Shown here in pieces: positions 43,386 through 52,067 of a DNA stretch of 64,000 bases. The position numbers and the translations under genes are program-made. The notes under the pieces are model-generated. The model worked only from the letters and a program-made list of their open reading frames with translations. It ran no database searches and was not told the DNA's origin. Within the stretch, counting starts at the first letter, position 1; each line of letters opens with the position of its first letter. The DNA is taken from NCBI RefSeq assembly GCF_030812855.1, contig NZ_JAUSTK010000005.1:1-64000 (forward strand), written 5' to 3'. Source of the DNA: Paenibacillus wynnii. GTDB lineage: Bacteria > Bacillota > Bacilli > Paenibacillales > Paenibacillaceae.

Positions 43386-43622
43386 TTATTTTAGTTGTTG
43401 GTATCCAGTAATTGGTTTATTTTTATATTTCGGCAAAGGTATTATCCTCATAACATGCATAATGTCTTCGTAAGGTATGTATCTAACAGCAAGCCCATTC
43501 CGCAATTTAGCTTTAGTTTCCATAGAACTGTCCTCTGGAATACCCATTACTATTTCCCCATCTTTTGTATGTAAGCTTACCACTTGTTTCTTTGCAAGCC
43601 CTATTTTTAGTTCGTTTAGCAT
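43386..43622 (-). CDS. Small hypothetical protein, possibly beta-barrel
   Basis: 78 residues, starting MLNELKIGLAKKQVVSLHTKDG after TAAGGAGTGATAAT. The pattern of alternating hydrophobic residues (VVSLHTKDGEIVMGIPED, LAVRYIPYEDIMHVMRI) resembles a small Sm-like or YolD-type fold, which is only a guess. It is probably expressed alone. Confidence 0.55.
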   Translation of the reverse strand: MLNELKIGLAKKQVVSLHTKDGEIVMGIPEDSSMETKAKLRNGLAVRYIPYEDIMHVMRIIPLPKYKNKPITGYQQLK

Positions 43623-43747
43623 ATTATCACTCCTTATCAGTTAAAGGATCCCGGACGATATTTAAAAAAATGAGACCTATTAACTATATCGGATGAATGT
43701 CCGCTAATTTAAGTATAAAGGGAAAATAATCAGCGAACACATAATAA

Positions 43748-43783
43748 ATAGCCCTGCTACTATTATTGTAGTCAGGGCTATTA
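43748..43783 (-). terminator. Intrinsic terminator of the 43.8-44.6 kb pseudogene
   Basis: On the minus strand ATAGCCCTG...CAGGGCTAT with T-rich sequence beyond. The stem includes GTAG/CTAC. Confidence 0.7.
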
Positions 43784-43790
43784 TATTTTA

Positions 43791-44574
43791 TTATGATTTT
43801 GTCAAATCGTTCACTTCATCAATAAAGGCGTCCATGTATTGATTGAAAATACCTGTATCAAAATTTGAATTTGTATCATTCGCTTTCGGATGGGTGTCCT
43901 GAATTTGTTTATACATACGATCGGTTTCTCCTGAGAGTTTTGTCCATAGTTTCTTTATTGAATCATATTTTGTATCTAGTCCATTCACGTAGGTATCATA
44001 TTCCTCTTCTTGGTCATCGTTTTTCCTAATTGTTCAATTGTAAAATCGACGTCTAATTTTTGACCTGTAGAGCTTGTACCACTATGGATATATGAACTAA
44101 TATCCACAAATCCAACATTCCAAATGTCAGAAATGACAAAGTTACTGATTTCGCTCAGCATTCTTTCAGTGGACTGCTCGCTTTTGGAAGAAGAAGCCTC
44201 CCCAGAAATAGAGGTGTCAGGTACAGGTTCTTTGAAGAGTTTTCTTATCTCGTTAAATCCTGATTTATCCTTGTCGGAAGAGGAATAACCCCAGCCTATT
44301 TTATCATCTTTAATTAAAATGACCATTTCACTTTTGGAGTCTGATGGTTCCTCACCCTGGATTAAAAAACGATCTTATCTTTCGCGCCATCGCTGTCGGT
44401 ATAAACTCCTGACTCAATAACTATCGCGTTCTTAAGCCTTGAAGGACCTTTTACAGAAATTGAGGTTACCTTTACTTCTTGTGCTGCATAAATCAAGTTA
44501 GCTGGACTTGTGAGCATGGATACAGAAAGTAAAGCTAGGTTAGTGATGAGTAAAATCTTTTTTAGCAATTTCAT
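43791..44574 (-). pseudogene. Secreted protein gene broken by two frameshifts
   Basis: Three consecutive minus-strand frames join into one protein. The first (from ATG 44574) begins MKLLKKILLITNLALLSVSM with a signal peptide and likely cleavage after AA near residue 30. Near 44365 the frame is lost at a run of T (minus strand), and the text continues in another frame as IQGEEPSDSKSEMVILIKDD. Near 44015 a run of A moves it again, to DDQEEEYDTYVNGLDTKYDS. The whole would be about 260 residues. It is uncharacterised and extracellular or cell-wall facing. Both breaks lie in homopolymers, so sequencing error cannot be excluded. Confidence 0.65.
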
Positions 44575-44625
44575 TGTCGATCTTCTCTCAGTTACTTCTA
44601 TGTTATGTACTGCGTCTTCACCCAT

Positions 44626-44940
44626 TTTTCCCTTAAAATAAATAACAAAGTTTTCCTATTCAACCTCACAGTCGTACATTTCAACGATCTATAACAGCAG
44701 CCAAGGCGGTTGGAGCAATAACTACCGCTGCAGATAAGTCAAAGACTGAATTCATTATAATCCAACTACTATTTTATCTTGGGTTATTTATAAAGGAAAC
44801 AAGTAACTATAACAATGTGAATTGGAGGTCGAAATTATTATCGCGAAAATTTAAGGTTCTATTAGCTGAGTTTGCCCACTTCCGTACTCCGAGCAGCTTG
44901 GCATACAATAATAATCCAAAACAAGTTCATATATGCACAC
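44626..44940. other. About 315 bp without a supported gene
   Basis: Short in-frame stretches are present but none has a ribosome site. I see only the promoter of the next operon at its right end. Confidence 0.4.
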
Positions 44941-44981
44941 TTGACACCCTCTCTACATAGTACTACAATATACCGGTACTA
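44941..44981 (+). promoter_or_regulatory. Promoter and PadR-type operator
   Basis: TTGACA (44941-44946), 17-bp spacer, TACAAT (44964-44969). The inverted repeat TAGTAC (44958-44963) / GTACTA (44976-44981) covers the -10, fitting autorepression by the PadR protein 48 bp downstream. Confidence 0.7.
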
Positions 44982-45028
44982 AGTAATACTTAATACTATA
45001 TAACTTATTAGCTTAGGAGGTGTATGCT

Positions 45029-45352
45029 ATGGAAAATTTAACAGAAATGCTCAAAGGTGTGTTGGAAGGTTGTGTGCTGGAAATTATCAGCCGGGGAGAT
45101 ATTTACGGCTACGAGATTACCCGCCGCCTTAATGAAATGGGCTTTACAGAGGTTGTTGAGGGTACGGTCTACACCATTTTGGTGCGACTGGAAAAGAAAG
45201 AATTAGTGAATATCGAGAAAAAGCGTTCTGAAATGGGTCCTCCTCGCAAATTTTATTCATTAAATAATGCAGGACACAAGGAACTCGAACACTTTTGGGA
45301 AAAATGGGATTTTGTCTCATTAAAAATTAATATCCTAAAGGGGGAGAAATAA
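45029..45352 (+). CDS. PadR-family transcriptional regulator
   Basis: 107 residues from ATG 45029 after AGGAGG (8 bp). The winged helix includes LEIISRGDIYGYEITRRLNEMG and VVEGTVYTILVRLEKKELV, with GPPRKFYSLNNAGHKELEHF as the wing, all typical of PadR. Such proteins repress the gene set they begin. Here that set is the two DUF1048 genes, the first of which starts one base after the stop codon. Confidence 0.9.
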   Translation: MENLTEMLKGVLEGCVLEIISRGDIYGYEITRRLNEMGFTEVVEGTVYTILVRLEKKELVNIEKKRSEMGPPRKFYSLNNAGHKELEHFWEKWDFVSLKINILKGEK

Positions 45353-45353
45353 T

Positions 45354-45731
45354 ATGAAGAAATTTATAGAGCTAATCATTGGCGATTTAGAAAGCAAGAA
45401 GGAATACAAAGCATTTATGAAAAAAGTAAATTCCCTACCGAAAGATTACGCCTTTGTGTTCAAAAAGATTCAAAAGTACATGTGGAATTTCGGATATGGA
45501 TTTGGTGAAGAAATCATCAATTTGTATGAACTGTTTGAAGCTAGTGCAGCAGAAGGCAAGCATGTGCTAGATGTTACCGGTGAAGACGTGGCGGCATTTG
45601 CCGACGAATTGATGGCTCTCTCAAAACTAGATGGAGAATCGGTGAGTATATTAGGAGGGCAAGTAGATTTGAAAAAAGAAATTGAGAGTAGAGTTGAAGA
45701 GCAAGTAAAAATATGGATGAATAAAAAATAA
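45354..45731 (+). CDS. DUF1048 protein 1
   Basis: 125 residues. Starts KKFIELIIGDLESKKEYKAF, continuing KVNSLPKDYAFVFKKIQKYMW and DVTGEDVAAFADELM, the DUF1048 pattern, a helical fold of unknown function often regulated by PadR proteins. It is translationally coupled to the PadR gene. Confidence 0.8.
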   Translation: MKKFIELIIGDLESKKEYKAFMKKVNSLPKDYAFVFKKIQKYMWNFGYGFGEEIINLYELFEASAAEGKHVLDVTGEDVAAFADELMALSKLDGESVSILGGQVDLKKEIESRVEEQVKIWMNKK

Positions 45732-45749
45732 GGTAGGAGGTTAAATACC

Positions 45750-46094
45750 ATGGTAAATTTCATCAAAAAGATACTTGAGGAGAAAAAAGAATACAAAGAA
45801 ATGATGGCGCGTGTGGAAGCTTTGCCAGGCGACTACCCAGAAGCCTATAAAAAAATCTGCAACTATATGTGGGGTTTCGCCTCTGGAAGTGGCATGGATA
45901 TGCTGAGAATCCAGTACGATCTCATTGATTTGTTTGAAGCTGGTGCGGTAGATGGCAAAGACGTATTGGAAGTGACAGGTGAAGACGTGATAGCATTCGC
46001 CAATGGACTTACCGACCAAGCGAAAAGATGGGATGATAAGTTACGCAATAATTTGAACAAAAGCATTCTGAATCGTGTGGGTAAGAAAAAATAA
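45750..46094 (+). CDS. DUF1048 protein 2
   Basis: 114 residues, clearly paralogous to the preceding gene (KKILEEKKEYKEMMARVEALP, then YMWGF, and EVTGEDVIAFANGL). This is a tandem duplication within the operon. RBS GGTAGGAGG. The two genes may form a hetero-oligomer, which is speculative. Confidence 0.8.
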   Translation: MVNFIKKILEEKKEYKEMMARVEALPGDYPEAYKKICNYMWGFASGSGMDMLRIQYDLIDLFEAGAVDGKDVLEVTGEDVIAFANGLTDQAKRWDDKLRNNLNKSILNRVGKKK

Positions 46095-46582
46095 GCGTTG
46101 AACAACCCAACTGAATAGCTTTTTTGAAAACAGGTTGTTCAGTTATATTTTGAACAAGTAAGTAGTATAACTGATTATCTCTCAGACTAATAGATAAACC
46201 CAGTTGCAGGCGCTACTGCGCTGTGAGCACGCGCCCTCAGCTTTATATATAGGGGTCCTGCCGACAAAACGCGGATAATATACGTTAACCAAATTCCAAC
46301 CTAAAAAAGTCGAATTCCTGTACGCTAAGAAACCGACTTTTAATGTGGCTTGTTAAGCTAACGCTACCGGTTACTTAAGTACAGTAATTCACGATCTAGT
46401 TAAAAAATACTGTTTATCAATATGGTTTGTTGATAATCCTATCTCTGGCTTATTGGCTACTTTCTTATTTCATTAAGTTTTCGTGCTTTCATGGAATGGA
46501 AATATAAAAGAGAAGAAAAAGAATATATCTTAACTTTATACTCTATGTTTATTTTTTGTTTTGGTCCCAGGCTTTTATTTAA
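46095..46582. other. About 490 bp noncoding with two loose hairpins
   Basis: TGAACAACC/GGTTGTTCA (46098-46144) may terminate the DUF1048 operon. AAAAGTCG/CGACTTTT lies at 46303-46340. No gene is seen. Confidence 0.45.
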
Positions 46583-47032
46583 TTTAATGAGCAATATCAT
46601 AACGTATTTCATCTGCGAGAAGACCGGACCGGGATATCCTTAATTGACGATATTGAGGTGCATTTCCTGGAGTTGCCAAAATTAGATGAGCATAGCGTTC
46701 CGTCTGAGGGTGGACTGATCAATTGGCTGTTGTTCTTAAAGGGTGCCGATACATCACACTGGGAGGTGCTGAAGATGAATGAGCCGGAATTGGGGAAGGC
46801 AATGGATACTGTGCAATATTTAAGTCAGGATTCGGATGCCAGACGATTGTATGAGGCCAGACAGAAATATCTGCATGATGAAGCATCTATGGTTGAAGGG
46901 GCAAAGTCCGCTGGAATTATTGAGGGTAAACTTCAAGTAGCTCGTAACTTGCTGGCAATGGGGATGGATTATGCAGCTGTAGCTAAGGCGACAGGGCTTG
47001 GTGAAAGTGAAATCAAATCTATAAAGCTTTAA
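46583..47032 (+). pseudogene. C-terminal fragment of an Rpn-family (PD-(D/E)XK) nuclease/transposase
   Basis: The open frame begins inside the protein (FNEQYHNVFHLREDRTGISL, then IDDIEVHFLELPKLDE) and runs to the stop at 47032. The sequence GGLINWLLFLKGADTSHWEVL, then QYLSQDSDARRLYEARQKYL, is diagnostic of the Rpn/TIGR01784 family. The N-terminal half with the nuclease residues is absent, so it cannot be active. A GTG at 46658 has a weak ribosome site, so a short product is possible but unlikely. Confidence 0.75.
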
Positions 47033-47072
47033 CATGTTGTCTGGTTTGGTTTTGAAAATTCACAATAAAAAT

Positions 47073-47102
47073 AAGGACTCTGGAGGGCTTATCCAGGTCC
47101 TT
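47073..47102 (+). terminator. Hairpin after the Rpn fragment
   Basis: AAGGACTCTGGA pairs with TCCAGGTCCTT, followed by TTGATTTG. Confidence 0.55.
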
Positions 47103-47273
47103 GATTTGTTTGTAGCATCTCCGAAGGCGGTGGGTTCAAGGACTGCTGTAGAGTATATTACCGCTTAATACGCTGAAGTACACAGGAATGTCCATTTGAT
47201 TAGGAACGCGTACCTGCTAATGCTTGTTCTTATAGGATTCCAAAAAATAAAATAAAAAATTTTGCATTAAACC

Positions 47274-47309
47274 AGCCGTTTTTCCGTTTTGGAGAAACGG
47301 CTATTTTTG
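47274..47309 (+). terminator. Terminator-like hairpin
   Basis: AGCCGTTTTTCC / GGAGAAACGGCT followed by ATTTTTG. Confidence 0.6.
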
Positions 47310-47547
47310 TTTGGAATTGTAGAATATTTAGCCCCGGCCTACCCATTTGCGACTTGCACGGACTTCATATAACAGGTCTTTTGTATTGCTTTGTATGCAT
47401 CAAAGAAAAGGAAGATTGAAGTTGAATTTAACCAAGGAGATGAAGGTATTTAGAGTTTACGCCAAAATTGGCGAAAACTTCTTTTGATTTCTTATCTACT
47501 TTATAGGGAGAACTGCAATCCAAAAATGGAATGCAGCTTGAAAGGAG

Positions 47548-47673
47548 GTGATAGCTATTGGCTCTTTAGATAGTGCCATTGTGCATCCACGCGAGGTCTA
47601 TAAAGCCGCGGTTAAAAGAAGCTATCATAGCATGGAGAATGGCAACGGTGCAGAACTTAAAAGAGAAAAATGA
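47548..47673 (+). pseudogene. radC: radC (JAB-domain) remnant
   Basis: The frame GSLDSAIVHPREVYKAAVKR (starting at 47560) matches the central block of RadC proteins, ending just before the catalytic HxH motif. After VKRS the sequence is degenerate to a TGA at 47671. A full AAAGGAGGTGAT ribosome site precedes it, with an overlapping GTG at 47548. About 40 residues remain of a normal ~220. RadC-like genes travel with prophages and islands. Confidence 0.65.
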
Positions 47674-47756
47674 AATAACAGCAAGTAAAATCAAACAGTA
47701 ATCTCTCTATTTCTTTATAATAAATGTAGGGTGATTGAAACGAGGTGAATAGACGA

Positions 47757-48722
47757 ATGTACGAGTGGCAGAAACAAATTCAAATAATCGTTGATGAAAT
47801 TGACAAATGTATTAAAAATTATAATGACGAAGCCTTGACACTACGCTTTCTTTCTCGCAGGCTGGGTTATTCCGAATTTTATACAACGAGAAAATTCAAA
47901 GAAATATCGGGTATGCAATTTAGGGATTATCTGCGGCATAGAAAATTAGCCTTTGCACTAAAAGAAGTTCGGGATAGTGAAAAAAGCCTTTTAGATATTG
48001 CTTTTGATTATGGTTTTTCATCACATGAAGCTTTTACCAGAGCTTTTAAGGGAACATATGGTGTAACTCCAAGTGAATACCGAAAAAAGCCTAAGCCTGT
48101 CGTTCTTCGTACAAAAATAAACCCTTTCGACCGCTACTTTTTAGGATTGGGAGAGATTGGGATGATGAAATCTACAGATGATGTTAAAATTTATTTTGTA
48201 ACCATTCCCGCTCACAAATTTTTGCACATTAATAACTATGAGAGTAATGGGTATTGGGATTTTTGGCAAAAGCAAAGTCTTATTCCGGGACAGGACTGCG
48301 AAACAATTTGCGGCTTACTCGATAGTATCAAGGGCAAATTGGATGACGATGGTGGGAGCGAATCTAACGGCGGCAGCGGTCAGATTATGGCGTACATTAA
48401 TGACCCGGACGGCAGACTCTGCGATTGGGGTATTCCACGTACAGAGTGTTATGGTGTACGACTTCCTTTTGATTATAAAGGCGAAGTACCACCTCAAATG
48501 CTTATGATTGATGTTCCCGAAGCTGAGTATATTGTTTTTGAACATGGGCCATTCGATTATGAGCAGGAAAATCGTAGTGTGGAGGAAAAGATTGAAAAGG
48601 CAATGGCAACTTTTGATTTTGCAGGCACTGGTTACTGCTTTGATACTTCCCCCGGTAGAATAATTTACTTTTATTTTAATCCGGAACGGTATTTTAAGTA
48701 TATCAGACCAGTGCGGAAGTAG
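47757..48722 (+). CDS. AraC-family regulator with GyrI-like effector domain
   Basis: 321 residues from ATG 47757 (GAGGTGA eight bases upstream). The GTG at 47745 is closer but inside the ribosome site. The N-terminal HTH pair is ALTLRFLSRRLGYSEFYTTR and SLLDIAFDYGFSSHEAFTRAF, ending GVTPSEYRKKP. The C-terminal ~190 residues form a GyrI-like ligand-binding domain (EAEYIVFEHGPFDYE). The type binds a small hydrophobic effector and regulates drug or stress genes. No target lies next to it. It is intact among remnants. Confidence 0.85.
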   Translation: MYEWQKQIQIIVDEIDKCIKNYNDEALTLRFLSRRLGYSEFYTTRKFKEISGMQFRDYLRHRKLAFALKEVRDSEKSLLDIAFDYGFSSHEAFTRAFKGTYGVTPSEYRKKPKPVVLRTKINPFDRYFLGLGEIGMMKSTDDVKIYFVTIPAHKFLHINNYESNGYWDFWQKQSLIPGQDCETICGLLDSIKGKLDDDGGSESNGGSGQIMAYINDPDGRLCDWGIPRTECYGVRLPFDYKGEVPPQMLMIDVPEAEYIVFEHGPFDYEQENRSVEEKIEKAMATFDFAGTGYCFDTSPGRIIYFYFNPERYFKYIRPVRK

Positions 48723-48933
48723 ATAAAATCGACTGCCTATCCACTATTGTTTCTAACGAGAAAACCAAATAGGAAATAACAAATTCCACTTTGATGAAAT
48801 GTGCGTATTGAAAAGAAGAAAAATGAAATTAGAAGTTTTGAAAAAGATAAGTAGTTCATTAGTTTTATAAATTAAGACAAGAGATAGACTAGCTAATTTA
48901 GTAGTCTGTCTCTTGCTATCTAAAGGAGGAAAA

Positions 48934-49297
48934 ATGCGGTATCAGAAATGTAATTCAGAAATACTTTATGTTGGCAGGGTAATTAAACTTGCTCCAATCC
49001 AACATAGACATTTCCATCCTTCAGGTGATGACAGTTTATTGGATGATATAGTGCAGATAAGTAAACTAGGGTCGTTGGTTGAGAATGAGACGGATAAGAT
49101 TATTTTTTCTCACATGTTGACACTGCCTGGAAAGAAACATGGAAAGTGGTCGCTATCGAACCGAAGCATGCAGCTAGTGAAATTGCTCTTACTGAGTCCG
49201 AAGCGTTGAAGAAAGTAAAATCTTTGCTGGGCAACGGCGTAACAGTCAAAAGTAAAGGGACTGACCTACTCAGATTCTATACATTCCAAGGTAGCAG
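48934..49297 (+). pseudogene. Unidentified frameshifted gene
   Basis: A good start (AAAGGAGGA, ATG 48934) begins MRYQKCNSEILYVGRVIKLA. The frame breaks at a run of T around 49103-49108 and continues in the +1 frame as SHVDTAWKETWKVVAIEPKH and EIALTESEALKKVKSLLGNG. The joined ~120 residues look like one protein of unknown family. It runs into the integrase remnant. As at 44.3 kb the break is in a homopolymer, so sequencing error is possible. Confidence 0.45.
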
Positions 49298-49299
49298 AT

Positions 49300-49764
49300 A
49301 TGAGGGAATTGAACGTTTTTCTATGGTCAGCACGTGAGACTCGCTACCAGATTGCCTTCTTTATAGCGGCCTGGACGGGGATGCGTCAAAGTGAGATTTT
49401 GGGAATGCGGTGGAAAGATATTGATTTTGATAACAAGATGCTCCGTGTGGTCCAGACTTTACGACATAACAGCACGGAATTGATCTCAACGACTAAAACA
49501 AAGGCAAGCAATCGCAATATCGCTCTTTCCGATCAAACGATTGAGGCACTGCAAAAACACCGCAGACGCCAGATCAAAGAGCGGTTGCATGCAGGAGAAG
49601 TCTATAACAATCATGATCTTGTTGTCTGCACGGCTGTGGGAACACCACTAAACTCCCGCAATTTGAATCGTGCATTGTACAATCTGATTAAGAAGGCAAA
49701 GATAAAATGAATATCCTTTCACAGTCTTCGTCACACTCATGCTTCATTGATGCTGGCATCCTAA
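49300..49764 (+). pseudogene. Tyrosine recombinase (phage integrase) remnant
   Basis: The frame ETRYQIAFFIAAWTGMRQSE, then ILGMRWKDIDFDNKMLRVVQ is the box I region with the catalytic Arg in TGMRQSE. A TGA at 49708 interrupts it before ISFHSLRHTHASLMLAS, which carries the HxxR motif. Translation ends at TAA 49762. The N-terminal arm and the final Tyr segment are missing. It is the only integrase-like sequence in the window and is inactive. Confidence 0.8.
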
Positions 49765-49838
49765 GGAGAACATACAAATGAGGAATAATTATGATGAGCA
49801 ACAATCGGTGAACAGTAAAAACAATTTGAGAGATGATG

Positions 49839-49877
49839 AATAAGCGATCTTCCAGAAATCAGGGAGGTCGCTTATTT
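49839..49877 (+). terminator. Terminator after the integrase remnant
   Basis: AATAAGCGATCTTCC pairs with GGGAGGTCGCTTATT, followed by TTAT. Confidence 0.7.
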
Positions 49878-49971
49878 TATTTGTGCAGATTTATATGCTC
49901 GTGACCAATCCGTGACCACAAGGGGGCAACGGCTTCTTTGGCATGTCTATTTTCTGTCCATAAAAAGCAAA

Positions 49972-49994
49972 AAAGCCTTATAAAATAAGGCTTT
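49972..49994 (-). terminator. Terminator downstream of the tRNA fragment
   Basis: AAAGCCTTA / TAAGGCTTT, with T-run on the minus strand, 10 bp after the tRNA 3' end. It is probably the original tRNA operon terminator. Confidence 0.75.
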
Positions 49995-50003
49995 CCACAT
50001 ATA

Positions 50004-50044
50004 GGACGGATGGGATTCGAACCCATGACCCCTACCCTGTCAAG
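50004..50044 (-). other. 3' half of tRNA-Val(GAC), likely attachment site
   Basis: On the minus strand this reads CTTGACAGGGTAG, then a perfect T-arm ATGGG-TTCGAAT-CCCAT, and acceptor strand CCGTCC. U33, anticodon GAC and A37 fall at the right distances. Sequence on the 5' side of the anticodon does not pair with GGTAG and lacks a D-arm and matching acceptor strand, so only the 3' half exists. This is the usual attR left when an element integrates into the 3' end of a tRNA gene. The orientation puts the element to the right (>50044). Confidence 0.75.
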
Positions 50045-50189
50045 AATGACCGATAGGAAATGTGATTCTACCTTACTCCGACAACGTTTATAATTAATCG
50101 ACCATCAAATTTAAGAACTTGATAGTTGTATTATAAAGTGGTCAGTCCTGAATGTAAAGTGTTCTATCCAAATTAGGAAGATAGTGGTC

Positions 50190-51635
50190 TTAGATTGCAC
50201 TCCTAATTCTAATCCGTTGCCAAGTAATCACACTTGGATCACTTAATAAATAGCATTTCAATTGAATATATGAAAGTACTAATCCTTTAATCTGAATAGT
50301 TGATGTCGTTTGACTCAAAATTGAATAATTGGCTGGGTCAGATGGGCTTACTTTATCGTCTGCGAATATTTCCCATGCTACATCCTCTACTCCACTAGAT
50401 ACTGTTGCGGTAAATGTTTTTCCTACACTGGAGCCTTTCGTTATACTCACATAAGTTGCACTAGTTGGAGATAGAGTAATTGTCTTCACAACTGTAACCG
50501 GATAAGCCAAGGTTAATGAATAGTAATTTACCTTTGAATTGTCATTGTCAAGGACTGCCTTAACATAAATTGATTCATCGGCAACACCTGTATTCAGATT
50601 TGTTACAGTAGCAATATTAGCAGAATCAACACTGATTGTCGCAACAGTAGAAGGTACGGCTGTAATTTGATCAGCATAAACAAGTGAATATGTAACCGTC
50701 TTATCAGTAGCAAGCGCACCATTCAAATATACATTTTTATTTACAATGATTTGCTCATTGTAAGCCAGATTATGTTTATTAACAGTGTTGTAAAGTGACA
50801 TTGTATAGACTTCAGGTGCATAGATAGAAATGGCTAATGTATCATAGATAAATCCATTTGTACTGTTTGAGACAGTAACGGTAAAACCACCTTCTGTAAT
50901 TCCAGTTACAAGCCCTGTATCGCTCACAGTGGCAATAGCATTGTTAGATGATGTGAATGTGACTGGAACATTGTTTGTACTTGTCCAAGCCAATTGAAGC
51001 GTATTACCGATCATTATGGAAGTTGGCTCATTCGTAATGTTCACAGCGCAAGATAATCCTCCTGCAATTCCATTAATCACATCGTCTGTAGCAGAATCAA
51101 TTAAATCCTTTTCACAGGATAATATTAGAATCCCCTTTTGAGAAAATGTATCAATTCCTACAACTTTGAACTTTTGACCATCAACAAAGAACTTAGAATC
51201 AATTTTAAGTCCCAATTCCTTATAATACTCTTTAGTATAGAGAGTTACATTGCCATCTAGGACAGATATTACCTTTCCCTCAGTCACACCCAAATTACCT
51301 ACAGTAATATAACAATCCACATGAATAAAACGACACGCCGAATTAACAATTACAGTATGAGGTAAACGGTGCATTATACCTTTATATTTGTTATAGCGTT
51401 GAGTGTTGATTTCGGAGATAATCATATATTTGTTGCCTTCATAAACAACAAAATCACCACGAGAGAGAGGTGATAGGGAAGATATCTTTTTATCATCATA
51501 GTTTTGTTCAAGATTCGTATTGCTGACTAATGCTCTTGTGACTGTTGAGGAATCATTAATGAGTACATCGGAACCAATTTGACTAAGTATAAACTCCAAA
51601 TCGTCTGTATCGGACTTACCGAATATATCGAACAT
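50190..51635 (-). CDS. Phage structural protein with Ig-like (BIG2) domains
   Basis: 481 residues. The first ~200 (DFVVYEGNKYMIISEINTQR, HRLPHTVIVN) resemble small head-completion or stopper proteins of tailed phages. Residues ~205-275 form an Ig-like module (NNVPVTFTSSNNAIATVSDT, GLVTGITEGGFTVTVSN), and more Ig-like sequence follows, such as TITLSPTSATYV. Added Ig domains on phage particle proteins often bind surface polysaccharide. It is the last minus-strand gene before the attachment site. RBS AAGGAGCG. Confidence 0.65.
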   Translation of the reverse strand: MFDIFGKSDTDDLEFILSQIGSDVLINDSSTVTRALVSNTNLEQNYDDKKISSLSPLSRGDFVVYEGNKYMIISEINTQRYNKYKGIMHRLPHTVIVNSACRFIHVDCYITVGNLGVTEGKVISVLDGNVTLYTKEYYKELGLKIDSKFFVDGQKFKVVGIDTFSQKGILILSCEKDLIDSATDDVINGIAGGLSCAVNITNEPTSIMIGNTLQLAWTSTNNVPVTFTSSNNAIATVSDTGLVTGITEGGFTVTVSNSTNGFIYDTLAISIYAPEVYTMSLYNTVNKHNLAYNEQIIVNKNVYLNGALATDKTVTYSLVYADQITAVPSTVATISVDSANIATVTNLNTGVADESIYVKAVLDNDNSKVNYYSLTLAYPVTVVKTITLSPTSATYVSITKGSSVGKTFTATVSSGVEDVAWEIFADDKVSPSDPANYSILSQTTSTIQIKGLVLSYIQLKCYLLSDPSVITWQRIRIRSAI

Positions 51636-51650
51636 TGGATCGCTCCTTTC

Positions 51651-51998
51651 TTATGAATTAAATAACATAAACGTTGAACTGTTGCTGGATGAATCATCTG
51701 TGACGGACATCATGCGTATCTTCCGTTCTAATTGATCTATTCTGGATTGAATTGAATCCGCAAAATCAGTAATAGTGATATCGTCACTTTTATATGATTT
51801 CATCATGGACGGATTATTTGCAATACTGTTCAGAATGGACAACGCTGCTGAATAGATTTGACGCTTACTAGCATTAGATGATGGGTCATATTCCAGTTCA
51901 GGATTGGTAACTCCTTCTTCTTCTAAATATATGGATAGTTCAGCAGGGGAGAGGGTAATACCTTGTGTTTCAAGTTGAAGGCGTTCAGTAAATTTCAT
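51651..51998 (-). CDS. Candidate head-tail connector protein
   Basis: 115 residues starting KFTERLQLETQGITLSPAEL, with DPSSNASKRQIYSAALSILN and a C-terminal coiled helix (SIQSRIDQLERKIRMM). Size, helical make-up and position 15 bp before the Ig-domain protein gene fit a small connector of a phage head. The identification is by likeness only. RBS AAAGGAGC. Confidence 0.5.
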   Translation of the reverse strand: MKFTERLQLETQGITLSPAELSIYLEEEGVTNPELEYDPSSNASKRQIYSAALSILNSIANNPSMMKSYKSDDITITDFADSIQSRIDQLERKIRMMSVTDDSSSNSSTFMLFNS

Positions 51999-52033
51999 GT
52001 GATTGCTCCTTTGTATTGAGTATTTTGGACATA

Positions 52034-52060
52034 GAAAAAACCTACTGGTTAGAGTAGGCT
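52034..52060 (-). terminator. Intrinsic terminator of the 52.1-52.6 kb gene
   Basis: Minus-strand CCTACT/AGTAGG stem with TTTTTT beyond, directly after the stop codon. Confidence 0.75.
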
Positions 52061-52067
52061 TGGATAT

